Assembly: GCA_902479095.1 (NCBI GenBank) | Contig: CABSNL010000009.1 | Location: 1 to 48,390, forward strand | Direction: 5' to 3' | Length of the DNA: 48,390 nucleotides | DNA from: an uncultured Collinsella sp. | GTDB taxonomy: Bacteria; Actinomycetota; Coriobacteriia; Coriobacteriales; Coriobacteriaceae | In this document: positions 30,785-39,861 of the stretch, one piece after another | Position numbering within the stretch: position 1 is the first letter of the stretch | Layout: each line of letters begins with the position of its first letter | Position numbers and translations under genes: made by a program | The notes under the pieces: generated by a model | Seen by the model: only the letters and a program-made list of their open reading frames with translations | Databases searched by the model: none | Told to the model about the DNA's origin: nothing

Positions 30785-33700
30785 ATGGCGAACACCCAGA
30801 ACTATATTAACCACCTGCTGCAGAACACCGGCATTACGCCGGCATGCAGCGAAGAAGAGCGCTTGGCTGCCGAGGATATCGCTCAGATCTTCCGCAACCA
30901 CGGCTTTGATCCCGAGGTTCAGGAGTTCAATGCCCCGGCGCCCAGTAGGTTGGCATTTGCCGTTACCGGTATTCTTGCGTTTGCCGGTGCCCTGCTGATG
31001 GGCATCGGCGGCGGTATCGGCTTGGTCGGCACCTTGCTGGCCATTGTCGGTGCCGTGCTCTACGTGCTCGAGCGCACAGGGCATCCCGTGGTTTCGCGCC
31101 TGGGCAAGACGGGCATGAGCCAAAATGTCATCGCCTACCACAAGGCCTCGGGCCCGCTCGCGTCTCCGCGCAACCGCCCGGTGGTCGTTGTCGCACACTA
31201 CGACTCTCCCCGTGCTGAGCTGCTCGCCCGCGAGCCCTATGCTTCGTATCGTGCGCTCATTGCCAAGCTGTTGCCCGTTGCCACGGTTGCCCCTGCTGCC
31301 GTTGCCATCCTGCGTATCCTGCCGCTCCCCGGCGCGCTCAAGGTTCTGCTGTGGATTGTCGCGATCCTCGCTTCCCTCGTTGCACTTGCCAACGCGGCAA
31401 ACATCATCTCTAACCGCCACATTCTTCCCTATACGTCCGGCGCGGTGTGCAACAAATCTTCTGTCGCCGCTATGCTCGGCGTTATGGACAACGTTGCTCC
31501 CCTCCAGGGCGAAAACGAGTTTCCCGACGATGTTCCGTTCGATACCTATTTTGGGGAGCAAAAGCGCCGTGCCGAGGAAATGGCGCGCGCAGCGGCGGAA
31601 TATGCCGCGGCCCAGCAGCAAAACGACTACGGCAACACCATCGAGTATGAAGAGCCTACCTGCGCCGAGGACGAGTTCGGTCAGCCGATTGCTCCCGACG
31701 CTCAAACCGAGCCCGAACAGGGTGAGGCTTTCGACGAGCAGATCGAGGGCTTTGAGGGTGCGTCTGCCGACGAGACGCTGATCGGCGCCATCGTGCCCGA
31801 GGATCAGAATCAGGCTGTCCAGGCCGAAGAGTTCAATGACGAGGTTTCCGCTGCCGAGCCGGTGGAGGAGCCTGTCGCGGCCGAGCCCGAGCCCAAGCTC
31901 TATCGCAATGCCGCCGGCAACATCCGCTTTGGTTCGGATGCCATCCGTGCGCTCGGAATGCTTCCCGAGTCCTGCACGCTCGATTACGAGGAGGGCGAGG
32001 AGCCGACGTTTGAGCCCGAGCCTGCCCCCGTCGTGACTGCACCTGCGCCCGCTGTCACCGTGGATGATGAGTCTGCCGCGGTTGCCGCTGCCGTTGCCGA
32101 GCCCGAGGCGGTGTCCGCGATCGATCCCGCGGCAGGACTGGACGTTTTGGCTCTCGCCGCGCCGGCGCAAGACGTTGCGGACGAGTCTGACGACGATTAC
32201 GTTGAACAGCCGAGGCGCGTGTCTTACGAGAGCGATACTGATTTCTCGGCCGAGATTCCCGCGGCAACGCCCCATGCCGACATTGCATCCGCGTTCTCGT
32301 CGATTGGCGCCAGCGCTTCCAACTTCTTTAAGGGTGCGCTTGTAAAGGGCAAGAAATTTGTCGACGATTTCGAGGAGAAGCGCGCTGCCGCACGCGAGGC
32401 TGCCGAGCAGGAGGCTATCGCTCAGCAGCAGGCAGCCGAGGCGGCACGTGAGCACGCGGCGCAAGAGTTCGAGCAGAACGAGGCTATGCAGTCCGCGCCC
32501 GTCGACGCCGCCGAAGCTACAACGTCCTTTGAGTCCCAGCAACCGACGTCCGCGGATGTTGTTGAGGCAACAACGTCTTTCGAGGCTCAGCAGCACGTCG
32601 ATAGCACCATGTCGTTTGATGCCGCGAAGTTCGATTCCACGATAACGTTTGAAAAGCAGGGCACCGCGATTGCTGAGCCCCTTCCTATTTCCGATGAACA
32701 GGGCGACGCGGTGGACGATGACGAGCCCATTGATGCTGCCGAAATTCAGGATGCTGCCGAGGACGAGTCCGTCGAGGCCAACTCTGACGAAGAGCAATAC
32801 GCGGCAGCCGATCAAGGTGATTCGACCGAGGTCGAGCAGGAGGAAGTGCCTGCGGTTTCCGAGACTCCCGAGACGGATGAGTCGAGGCCTTATTCCACGC
32901 AGATTTTCACCATGCCGACCCCGAGTGGTTCCGGTGCCACGGTTGCCAATGTCGCTCCCACCCAGGACGAAACGGTCGATTCCCTTATGGCCCAGATTTC
33001 CTCCCAGGCATCGCCGCGTCCGCAGATGAATGTTCCCGATCCGGCGTCGGCACCGTCGCCTGCACCTTCCTCGTCTCCGCTGGCTTCGGTCCCCGATCCG
33101 TCGCTGCCGTCTATGAAGCAGGCAAACGTTGCGTCTCGCACGTCGCTGTTCGACCTTCCCGATCCCTCTGCCCAGGTCAACGACCCCTTTGCTACCGCCC
33201 AAGGTCCCGAACCCACATCGGCACCCGTTGCGCCTCCTATGCCCGTTGCGTCGGGCGCGCAGCCGATCGAGACCATTTCGGCTCCCGCCCCGGCGGCACC
33301 CAAGTCTCGTAAGCGCGGCCTGGGTGGCCTGTTCGGTCGTAAAAAGAAAAACGAGCAGGACAGCATGAGTGACTGGCTGGGCGTCGAAGACGATTACGAT
33401 GCCAAGAAGTCCGGTCGCGGCATCGGTTCGTGGGATAATTTCGAGGACGATAACGATGGCTGGAAGGGCGGCGCTACGTCTTCCGACGGCGCTTCTTCCG
33501 AAGATATGCTCTCGGCTGTCGCCTCTATGGGCGATGATGAGCTGCTCGGTCACGATATCTGGTTTGTGGCAACGGGCGCCTCGGATTGTGATGGCGCCGG
33601 CATGAAGGCCTTCTTGGCTTCGCATCGCGACAGGCTCCGCGGCGTATTCTTCATCAATCTTGAATCCGTCGGCGCCGGTAGGCTTTCGGTGGTGACGGTC

Positions 33701-33982
33701 GAGGGCGAGCAGCAGCTGCTCAAGGGCGATCGCCGCATCATGAACCTGGTCAGCAAGGTGTGCAAGTCGTTCCATGTCGATTGTGGCGCGCTCGAGATGC
33801 CCTATGCCAAGACCGATGCCTATGCCGCGCTCGAGGCGAGCCGCCGAGCCCTCACCATCGCCGGCGTGGACGGCACGCGTCTGGCTTGCGCTCGTACCGA
33901 GGACGACCTGCCCCACAATGTCAACCCGACGAACATTGCCACGGTATCCGAGGTCGTGACCGAGGTTATCCGCCGTTCGTAG
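30785..33982 (+). CDS. M28-peptidase-like membrane protein, probably inactive, with long disordered insert
   Basis: The 1065-residue protein begins like an M28 aminopeptidase (FRNHGFDPEVQEF), then has hydrophobic blocks at about 56-95 and 157-207 on either side of VVVVAHYDSPRAEL (H138, D140). Residues about 260-920 are acidic, Ala/Pro/Glu/Ser-rich low-complexity sequence containing two nearby TTSFE units and a basic patch RKKKNEQ. The C-terminal 140 residues resume the M28 fold (DIWFVATGASD ... GVFFINLESVGAG ... PHNVNPTNIA). Usual metal-site motifs are altered: the bridging-Asp block reads GAVCNKSS, the Glu-Glu pair reads SD, and the later Asp is Glu. The ATG at 30785 with GGAG upstream is preferred over an in-frame start at 30635. 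A possible extended -10 TATACT lies at 30711-30716. Role unknown. Confidence 0.8.
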   Translation: MANTQNYINHLLQNTGITPACSEEERLAAEDIAQIFRNHGFDPEVQEFNAPAPSRLAFAVTGILAFAGALLMGIGGGIGLVGTLLAIVGAVLYVLERTGHPVVSRLGKTGMSQNVIAYHKASGPLASPRNRPVVVVAHYDSPRAELLAREPYASYRALIAKLLPVATVAPAAVAILRILPLPGALKVLLWIVAILASLVALANAANIISNRHILPYTSGAVCNKSSVAAMLGVMDNVAPLQGENEFPDDVPFDTYFGEQKRRAEEMARAAAEYAAAQQQNDYGNTIEYEEPTCAEDEFGQPIAPDAQTEPEQGEAFDEQIEGFEGASADETLIGAIVPEDQNQAVQAEEFNDEVSAAEPVEEPVAAEPEPKLYRNAAGNIRFGSDAIRALGMLPESCTLDYEEGEEPTFEPEPAPVVTAPAPAVTVDDESAAVAAAVAEPEAVSAIDPAAGLDVLALAAPAQDVADESDDDYVEQPRRVSYESDTDFSAEIPAATPHADIASAFSSIGASASNFFKGALVKGKKFVDDFEEKRAAAREAAEQEAIAQQQAAEAAREHAAQEFEQNEAMQSAPVDAAEATTSFESQQPTSADVVEATTSFEAQQHVDSTMSFDAAKFDSTITFEKQGTAIAEPLPISDEQGDAVDDDEPIDAAEIQDAAEDESVEANSDEEQYAAADQGDSTEVEQEEVPAVSETPETDESRPYSTQIFTMPTPSGSGATVANVAPTQDETVDSLMAQISSQASPRPQMNVPDPASAPSPAPSSSPLASVPDPSLPSMKQANVASRTSLFDLPDPSAQVNDPFATAQGPEPTSAPVAPPMPVASGAQPIETISAPAPAAPKSRKRGLGGLFGRKKKNEQDSMSDWLGVEDDYDAKKSGRGIGSWDNFEDDNDGWKGGATSSDGASSEDMLSAVASMGDDELLGHDIWFVATGASDCDGAGMKAFLASHRDRLRGVFFINLESVGAGRLSVVTVEGEQQLLKGDRRIMNLVSKVCKSFHVDCGALEMPYAKTDAYAALEASRRALTIAGVDGTRLACARTEDDLPHNVNPTNIATVSEVVTEVIRRS

Positions 33983-34003
33983 ACGGAGCTCTAAGGAGTC
34001 AAC

Positions 34004-34222
34004 GTGTTTTCGTATATTAAGCGCCATTGGCCTGTCTACGTGATTTTGACCTTGATTGCCATTGCGTTAGGATTTGGGGCCGCCTACATCGTGGGTGCAA
34101 AGGGCTCGACCCCCGCCTCCGCAATCGGCGAAGAGGTGGAGCAAGAACAGAGTACGGGTGCCGATGGGATTCCTGAGTCCGAGCAGGCAATCGTTGATGG
34201 TGGATCTTCGTCTGCAGAGTAG
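34004..34222 (+). CDS. Small single-pass membrane protein
   Basis: The 72-residue product has one membrane segment (residues 10-31, VYVILTLIAIALGFGAAYIVGA) after a short basic N-terminus, and a Glu/Ser-rich outer tail, so an N-in, C-out topology is likely. The GTG start follows AAGGAG by 7 nt and lies 21 bp after the M28-like gene, so the two are probably co-transcribed. No family is recognised. Confidence 0.75.
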   Translation: MFSYIKRHWPVYVILTLIAIALGFGAAYIVGAKGSTPASAIGEEVEQEQSTGADGIPESEQAIVDGGSSSAE

Positions 34223-34243
34223 ATACGGCGATTTACATGATTG

Positions 34244-34281
34244 AAAGCGGACGAGCCAGGGGACTGGCTCGCCCGCTTTTT
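34244..34281. terminator. Terminator between convergent genes
   Basis: AAAGCGG-CGAGCCAG pairs with CTGGCTCG-CCGCTTT around a GGGA loop with one mismatch; T and A runs on the two sides allow use in both directions. It ends 8 bp from the stop of the convergent LPATG adhesin. Confidence 0.85.
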
Positions 34282-34288
34282 CATCGCG

Positions 34289-37200
34289 CTAGCGCTTCTT
34301 TGGGATCGACCTAAGGCGAGCGAACCATAGGGCTGCGGCACCCGAGGTCAGGAGCGCGGTGATGCAAGCGGCGATGGGAACTGATCCTGTTGCCGGTAGG
34401 TCCTGCGGTAGGGTACAGCGTTGAATGACGCTGTCCTCGTCATGTGACTCAAGTTTATCGCCGCCACCGTTGCGGCAAAGATCGACGCGCGCGCTGTTGG
34501 TGAGTGCGGTTTGGGGCGTATAAGCCGACGTTGCCTGCATGTGTACGACTGCGCCCCGAGCGTCTGTGCCAAGGATTGCTTTGGCATCGTCAAGGTTGTC
34601 GTGCTCATCTTTGAGATCATCGCGGGTCCAAGAATCCGCATCGCTTCGAGTCGTAAAGTCGGCGGCTACCGCACCGTATTCAATTCGAATGCCCGTTACG
34701 ACGGTATTGGATGCAAGGTCGAGCTCTTCCGCCTCGAGTGTGGTGGATTCCATGGTCGAGACATCCGCCTTCCAGAGACGCCAGCCGTCGTAATCGACGA
34801 GGCGACAGTCCTCACCAAGGCTCTCTTTTACTTCGTCGGACTCAAGCCAAGGATTTTCGTGCCCATCGTCAAGTGTCGCGTTCGCCGGTTCATCGACGTC
34901 TGTCGAGTCCAACGGCGTCGTGCGATACCACACGTTGCACAGACCGTTGAGGTCGCCGATGGCGACGGGGGTTTCGATTGAGATGAATCTCGCCGTGCCG
35001 TCTTTGGCGCACTCAAGATCATCGGTAATCGTAAACTCATCAACCCAAGTAGCGGAATCGTTTCGAGCATCGATGGTATAGGAGAAAAGCCCATCACTAT
35101 TGGTTTGCGTCCTGGCGCGGTTTTTACCATCGCCGTTAGCCAACAGGCCCTTTTCGATAGGTTGGACAAGTTCCTGACGCTTGTCGACCTGCCCCTTGAT
35201 CTCGATGGGCGCATCCTTCATCGCGACGGATTGGACTTCTCCCGTATCTTTTATTTCAAACGTTATCTCCTCGGCAAGGTCATAGGTCCGCGGAGACATC
35301 ATTTCGCGCAACGAGTAGGTGCCGGGTGCAAGATGTTCGACGCGGTGCGGCTTGTCGGATGAGGTCCAGGAGTCTATTTCGGTTTTATCGGGATCATATA
35401 AGGTGAGTTGTGCGCCTTCCACTTCCTGCTCACCGCTTGCATCGACCTTGGAGATATCAACCTTGGTGTAATCGTCGGATACGTTAAGCCGTGCTTCTAC
35501 AACGGGTGTTTTCTGGTCGGCATAAGTAAGGTCGACAATATGGGTTGTCCGATCGAGCAAGAAGCCTGCCGGCGCTTGAGTCTCGACAACCTCGTAGCGT
35601 GCGGTGCCAAGTCCCAGCGGGAGGTTGTCCGCGCGTGCTTCTCCAGTTTCATCCGTCGTGACGGTAGCGACAGTCTCACCGTCGAGCGCGGCAATGCTAC
35701 CGTCGGGGCGCACGATATCACTCGAGGCACGGATCTCAAAGACGGCGCCCGCGAGGCTGCTGCCGTCTATGGCATCGGTTTTAACGATCCTGATGTTTCC
35801 GGTCGCGGCGTGGTCATAATACGAGGCGATTGCAACGGGCGTTAGGTTCATGTCGGCGGGTATGTTTACCTCGATCTCTTCGCCGACAAGATAGGGCTCT
35901 TTGGCCGAGGTTTCGCGTACATAATAGGTGCCCGGCACGAGCGATTCGGGCAGTGTGACGGTCCCGGTCGCGTCAGTCGTAAAGGTGTCCATTACGTTAT
36001 GTGCTGGATACCAGCAAGTTTGTGAGACAGGTTCGTGATTGCTGTCGAGTAGTTGGAAGGTGAATCCGGCTAGTGGAACAGAAGCGCCTGTTTGGGCATC
36101 GCGTTTTACAATCTGGAGATGCGTCGACAGAGCGTGGTTGTCCACGATATATTGAAGCTCGGCGCCGTTGGAAATCTGATTGGCCCCGACGGTCCATTCC
36201 CCTGCACGTTTAAAACCCTCGGGGACGGTTTCCGGAACCTCGCGAACCGTGTAGCCGGCACGGTCGTATGGGACGGCTCCGTGGACACCGGCGGGTCGCT
36301 TACCTGTGCCGAACCATGCTTCGGGCTGGTCTTTGGTGGAGGCAAAGCCATAGATGTTTGTGGTCAGTGTGCCAACAACCTGCTGAGAGCTGTTGCTGAC
36401 AACCTCAAAGACAACACCACCCGCCGGCTGCTCCAGGCCGGATTGGTCGCTATTGCCGTAATCCTTGAATTTGGAAATCTCAAGGTCAAACGCAATGGGG
36501 ATATCGGAAATGCGAGATTCGATCTCGACCACGCCTGAATCGCCGAGCTGGTCGGCTCCGACGGTATAGGTCCAGCTGTCGTTGGATGGCAGGTAGCCCT
36601 CGGGGGCTTTTGATTCGTAGATGGTAAAGGTTCCTAAGGGGACATCGGCGAGGGTGGCCCGACCGCTTTCGTCGGTCGTGAGGATTTGCGCCCATCCAGG
36701 GGTTGATTGTGACACACACGTGAACTCTGCTCCTGCGAGTGAAGAACCCACCTGGGGGCCGGCATTCGTCGCGGCATCGAGTTTTACGATACGCAGGTTG
36801 ATGGTGCCGGGCTGTTCATCAATGGCGACCTGTCCACCGTCATTCCCCGTGGTAAAGGCGATGCGATCACGACGGGGGACATAGCCGGCCGGCGCCTTCG
36901 TTTCAACTAGGTAGTATGCCGTGTTGGGCAGAAGTGTTGCTTGCGCCCGACCGTTGCTGTCCATCTGGATGGTGCCGACATGCGCGCCGCTGGCGCTCTC
37001 AAAAATATCGAATGATGCCCCGTCAAACTGATAAGTATTGTTTCCGCTGGTAATGGCGGCGTTTGCAGACTGTTTTTTGAAGGAAACAGAGACCGCCGGC
37101 AGTACATAGAGCATGTCTTGACGTTTGCTGCCGCCCGATACGGCTCCTAGATAGCGCCGCGCGCGGTGCGGAGCGGCTTTGATGCTTCCTGATTTTGCGT

Positions 37201-37720
37201 TGTCGTGGAGCCACCGCGCAGCCGCCACGACTTCATTGTCGGCGGTAAAGTGCCCGCTCTTGGTTTTGCCCTGAGCGGTCGTGTAGGAATAGGTACCGTC
37301 GACATGGGTAGTGCCGTTGAGCATCCATACGGCAAGCTGGGTTGCGGCGCGGGCGCGATCGGGTGAAAGATGGTAGCCGCCAAACGACGTGGCGGTAGGA
37401 TATCCGTGACAAACGATTGCCGCGAACTCGTCGTCGAGCCACACCCAGCCTTGATCAAAGTTGAGCCATGGGCCGCCCGGCTTGGTGGGGCCGGGGCGCT
37501 CCTGGTTCATGCAGTAGGCAATCGAGGCGTCTTGAGCTTCATACTTGCCGATGAGGAAGGGCCCACAATCATCGCTAATAGTGCGGAAGCCGAGCTGGTC
37601 GTAGCCATCGACGGCAAATGCGGCTCCCGGTGCCAGGCAGCCGAAAAGCAGGAAGAGGAGCAGGAGCAGCGGACCTGTTGCGATTGCGCTGTGGACAGAG
37701 TGCGTGGGTGCGTTGGACAT
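34289..37720 (-). CDS. Sortase-anchored adhesin with thioester domain and SpaA-type repeats
   Basis: The 1143-residue cell-wall protein has a signal peptide (1-36, Leu-rich core, AAFA|V). Residues about 40-200 resemble a thioester domain: C70 in IAYCMNQ and Q128 in AATQLAVWML would form the thioester that bonds covalently to host amines. About six SpaA/prealbumin-like domains follow, each with a leading Lys (KxD..), GAxF and a closing ETxAPxGY-like motif, which commonly form internal isopeptide bonds. A further Cys-containing beta domain (about 870-1100) precedes the sorting signal LPATG at 1108-1112, a hydrophobic segment and a basic tail. The ATG has AAGGAG 6 nt upstream. No sortase or pilin genes lie next to it. 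I saw no clear promoter in the 300 bp upstream. Confidence 0.92.
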   Translation of the reverse strand: MSNAPTHSVHSAIATGPLLLLLFLLFGCLAPGAAFAVDGYDQLGFRTISDDCGPFLIGKYEAQDASIAYCMNQERPGPTKPGGPWLNFDQGWVWLDDEFAAIVCHGYPTATSFGGYHLSPDRARAATQLAVWMLNGTTHVDGTYSYTTAQGKTKSGHFTADNEVVAAARWLHDNAKSGSIKAAPHRARRYLGAVSGGSKRQDMLYVLPAVSVSFKKQSANAAITSGNNTYQFDGASFDIFESASGAHVGTIQMDSNGRAQATLLPNTAYYLVETKAPAGYVPRRDRIAFTTGNDGGQVAIDEQPGTINLRIVKLDAATNAGPQVGSSLAGAEFTCVSQSTPGWAQILTTDESGRATLADVPLGTFTIYESKAPEGYLPSNDSWTYTVGADQLGDSGVVEIESRISDIPIAFDLEISKFKDYGNSDQSGLEQPAGGVVFEVVSNSSQQVVGTLTTNIYGFASTKDQPEAWFGTGKRPAGVHGAVPYDRAGYTVREVPETVPEGFKRAGEWTVGANQISNGAELQYIVDNHALSTHLQIVKRDAQTGASVPLAGFTFQLLDSNHEPVSQTCWYPAHNVMDTFTTDATGTVTLPESLVPGTYYVRETSAKEPYLVGEEIEVNIPADMNLTPVAIASYYDHAATGNIRIVKTDAIDGSSLAGAVFEIRASSDIVRPDGSIAALDGETVATVTTDETGEARADNLPLGLGTARYEVVETQAPAGFLLDRTTHIVDLTYADQKTPVVEARLNVSDDYTKVDISKVDASGEQEVEGAQLTLYDPDKTEIDSWTSSDKPHRVEHLAPGTYSLREMMSPRTYDLAEEITFEIKDTGEVQSVAMKDAPIEIKGQVDKRQELVQPIEKGLLANGDGKNRARTQTNSDGLFSYTIDARNDSATWVDEFTITDDLECAKDGTARFISIETPVAIGDLNGLCNVWYRTTPLDSTDVDEPANATLDDGHENPWLESDEVKESLGEDCRLVDYDGWRLWKADVSTMESTTLEAEELDLASNTVVTGIRIEYGAVAADFTTRSDADSWTRDDLKDEHDNLDDAKAILGTDARGAVVHMQATSAYTPQTALTNSARVDLCRNGGGDKLESHDEDSVIQRCTLPQDLPATGSVPIAACITALLTSGAAALWFARLRSIPKKR

Positions 37721-37974
37721 GGCTGCTCCTTATCCCTCGTGCGCCGCACGGGGAGGCTGCGACGCGTAGGATGAGGCTACCCCCGAGGTTCATGCGGGTA
37801 AGTACCGGAGCCTGACCAAAAGCTTGCCCAATTCCTGACAAATTGAGCTCAAATACAACAATCAAGCAAAAGTGCAGGTAGAAGATAGGGAGAACAGGAA
37901 GTTAAAGGTCCTCGTCTCCACAATTGACGTGATTTTCAAACGAATCTCCACAGCTAAAACAAGCATCACCACCC

Positions 37975-38004
37975 TTGTATCGAACAAGACAACCGCGTTA
38001 TACT
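37975..38004 (+). promoter_or_regulatory. tRNA-Gly promoter
   Basis: TTGTAT (37975-37980), an 18-bp spacer and TATACT (37999-38004) lie 13 bp before the tRNA. The remainder of 37721-37974 is AT-richer non-coding sequence in which I see no gene. Confidence 0.65.
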
Positions 38005-38017
38005 AGCCAACACACAA

Positions 38018-38092
38018 GCGGGCATCGCCAAGTGGTAAGGCATCAGCTTCCCAAGCTGACACTCGCGGGTTCGAGTCCCGTTGCCCGCTCCA
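38018..38092 (+). tRNA. tRNA-Gly (CCC)
   Basis: The cloverleaf begins GCGGGCA and pairs with TGCCCGC; the anticodon loop TTCCCAA gives anticodon CCC, the T-arm is GCGGGTTCGAGTCCCG, and CCA is encoded at 38090-38092. It reads GGG. Confidence 0.96.
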
Positions 38093-38105
38093 GTAAAAAG
38101 CACAA

Positions 38106-38138
38106 GCACGGCAGCGTTACGTTGCCGTGCTTTTTACT
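38106..38138 (+). terminator. tRNA-Gly terminator
   Basis: GCACGGCA pairs with TGCCGTGC and is followed by five T. Flanking AGTAAAAAGC and GCTTTTTACT can extend or replace the stem. Confidence 0.85.
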
Positions 38139-38147
38139 ATCAAGCGC

Positions 38148-38284
38148 CGGGACTCGAACCCGCCAGGGTGCGAGCGTTAAGCAAACGCGAAGCGTTTGTA
38201 GCGAGCAGGCGAAGGCGCCGACAGGCGCCTGAAGCCGGTGCGGTTTTGCGAAGCAAATGCGCAGACGTCCCGTTGCCCGCTCCA
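38148..38284. repeat. Partial tRNA-Gly copies with intervening hairpins
   Basis: 38148-38163 is an exact inverted copy of the 16-nt T-arm of tRNA-Gly (38065-38080). 38267-38284 is an exact direct copy of the last 18 nt of the tRNA including CCA (38075-38092). Between them are small perfect hairpins (CAAACGC-GAA-GCGTTTG and GGCGCC-GACA-GGCGCC). No complete second tRNA can be folded. It looks like a remnant of recombination or integration at the tRNA 3' end. Confidence 0.75.
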
Positions 38285-38386
38285 ATTCCAAAATGTTAGG
38301 TTAATGCCTGCTGCCCATACTTGCACCTGCGCACGGTACAATGGTTGGGTTACGACCAACGTGCCAATAACCAAAAAGGAGCCGCT

Positions 38387-39745
38387 ATGATCGATCGCTA
38401 TACCCGCCCGGAGATGGGACACATCTTCTCCCTCGAGAACAAGTACGCCATTTGGCAGGAGATCGAGGTTCTGGCCTGCGAGGCCCAGGCGGAGCTCGGC
38501 AAGATCGGTATTTCCAAAGACGAGGCCCAGTGGATCCGCGACCATGCCAACTTTGAGAAGGCGAAGGTCGATGAGATCGAGGAAGTCACGCGCCACGACG
38601 TCATTGCCTTCCTGACCAACATGAAGGAATACATCGATGCCGATGTTCCCGAGGGCGACCCCAAGCCCAGCCGCTGGGTTCACTATGGCATGACCAGCTC
38701 GGATCTGGGCGACACGGCCCTGTGCTACCAGCTCACCCAGGCCTGCGACCTGATCATCGAGGACGTCAAGAAGCTCGGCGAGATTTGCAAGCGTCGCGCC
38801 TTTGAGGAGCGCAACACACTCTGTGCCGGCCGCACTCATGGCATCCACGCCGAGCCGATGACCTTCGGCATGAAGTTTGGCTCTTGGGCCTGGGAGCTCA
38901 AGCGCGATCTGGATCGTCTTGAGGACGCCCGCAAGAATGTTGCCTTTGGTGCCATCTCGGGCGCTGTCGGCACCTACAGCTCCATCGAGCCGTTTGTCGA
39001 GGAATATGTCTGCGAGCACCTGGGCCTGGTTCACGACCCGCTGTCCACGCAGGTTATTAGCCGCGATCATCACGCCTACCTCGCCGGCGTTCTCGCCACC
39101 ACCGCGGCCACCTGTGAGCGCATCGCTACCGAGGTTCGCAATCTGCAGAAGACCGATACACTCGAGGCCGAGGAACCGTTCCGTAAGGGTCAAAAGGGCA
39201 GCTCCGCCATGCCGCACAAGCGCAACCCCATCACCATGGAGAAGGTCTGCGGCCTGTCGCGCGTCGTGAAGGCCAACGCGCAGGTTGCCTTCGACAACGT
39301 CGCCCTGTGGCACGAGCGTGACATTTCGCACTCCTCTGCCGAGCGCGTCGCCCAGGCCGACAGCTTCATCGCCCTCGACCACATGTTCCAGTGCCTCATT
39401 CGCGTTATCGACGGCCTGCAGCTGTACCCTGCCCGCATGATGGCCAACCTCAATAAGACCCGCGGCCTCATCTTCTCCTCCAAGGTGCTGCTCGCCCTCG
39501 TCGACACGGGCATCACCCGCGAGGACGCGTACGCCATTGTGCAGGAGAACGCTATGGCAACCTGGCACGAGGTACAGGATTGTGTCTCCGGCCCCACCTT
39601 TAAGGAGCGTCTTGAGGCCGACCCGCGCTGCACCGTCAGTCAGGAGAAGCTCGACGAGATCTTTGATCCGTGGGACTTCCTCACCCGTATCGACACGGTC
39701 TTTGATCGTCTGGAGCAGCTGAGCTTCGAGTGGGTTCGGGCATAA
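38387..39745 (+). CDS. purB: Adenylosuccinate lyase
   Basis: PurB splits SAICAR to AICAR and adenylosuccinate to AMP in purine synthesis. The 452-residue product belongs to the fumarase/aspartase superfamily and has the signature GSSAMPHKRNP (about residues 270-280), the conserved HYGMTSSDLGDTA block and the GRTHGIHAEPMTFG region with a catalytic His. The ATG at 38387 follows AAAAAGGAG; an upstream in-frame ATG at 38321 lacks one. A TACAAT box lies at 38336-38341, but no good -35 pairs with it. purC lies 4 kb downstream rather than adjacent. Confidence 0.96.
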   Translation: MIDRYTRPEMGHIFSLENKYAIWQEIEVLACEAQAELGKIGISKDEAQWIRDHANFEKAKVDEIEEVTRHDVIAFLTNMKEYIDADVPEGDPKPSRWVHYGMTSSDLGDTALCYQLTQACDLIIEDVKKLGEICKRRAFEERNTLCAGRTHGIHAEPMTFGMKFGSWAWELKRDLDRLEDARKNVAFGAISGAVGTYSSIEPFVEEYVCEHLGLVHDPLSTQVISRDHHAYLAGVLATTAATCERIATEVRNLQKTDTLEAEEPFRKGQKGSSAMPHKRNPITMEKVCGLSRVVKANAQVAFDNVALWHERDISHSSAERVAQADSFIALDHMFQCLIRVIDGLQLYPARMMANLNKTRGLIFSSKVLLALVDTGITREDAYAIVQENAMATWHEVQDCVSGPTFKERLEADPRCTVSQEKLDEIFDPWDFLTRIDTVFDRLEQLSFEWVRA

Positions 39746-39759
39746 CGTTAGCTTTTTAG

Positions 39760-39797
39760 GGCGCTTTGCTGGTAATGTGTGTTGCCGGCAAAGCGCC
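39760..39797 (+). terminator. Hairpin after purB
   Basis: GGCGCTTTGC and its exact inverse form a stable stem 15 bp after purB, but no T-run follows, so termination may be weak. Confidence 0.55.
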
Positions 39798-39861
39798 TCG
39801 TTGCATTTAGGGAAAGACGGGGATAATAGTCGTCTCGAATAACATTCTGAGAGGGGATCGC

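Noticed and set aside
30734..34027. Very long open frame (1097 codons) antisense to the M28-like gene
   Set aside because: High-GC genes with regular codon use leave long open frames on the other strand. Its composition is Arg/Gly/His-rich, it has no ribosome binding site, and the plus-strand gene has recognisable domains. The same applies to long frames opposite typA (3293-5278), gyrA (7773-9029), gyrB (9875-11932), recF/dnaN (12843-14966) and the purB/adhesin region.
38148..38284. A second tRNA after tRNA-Gly
   Set aside because: Only T-arm-like and acceptor-like pieces exist, in opposite orientations, without D-arm or anticodon arm that fold together.
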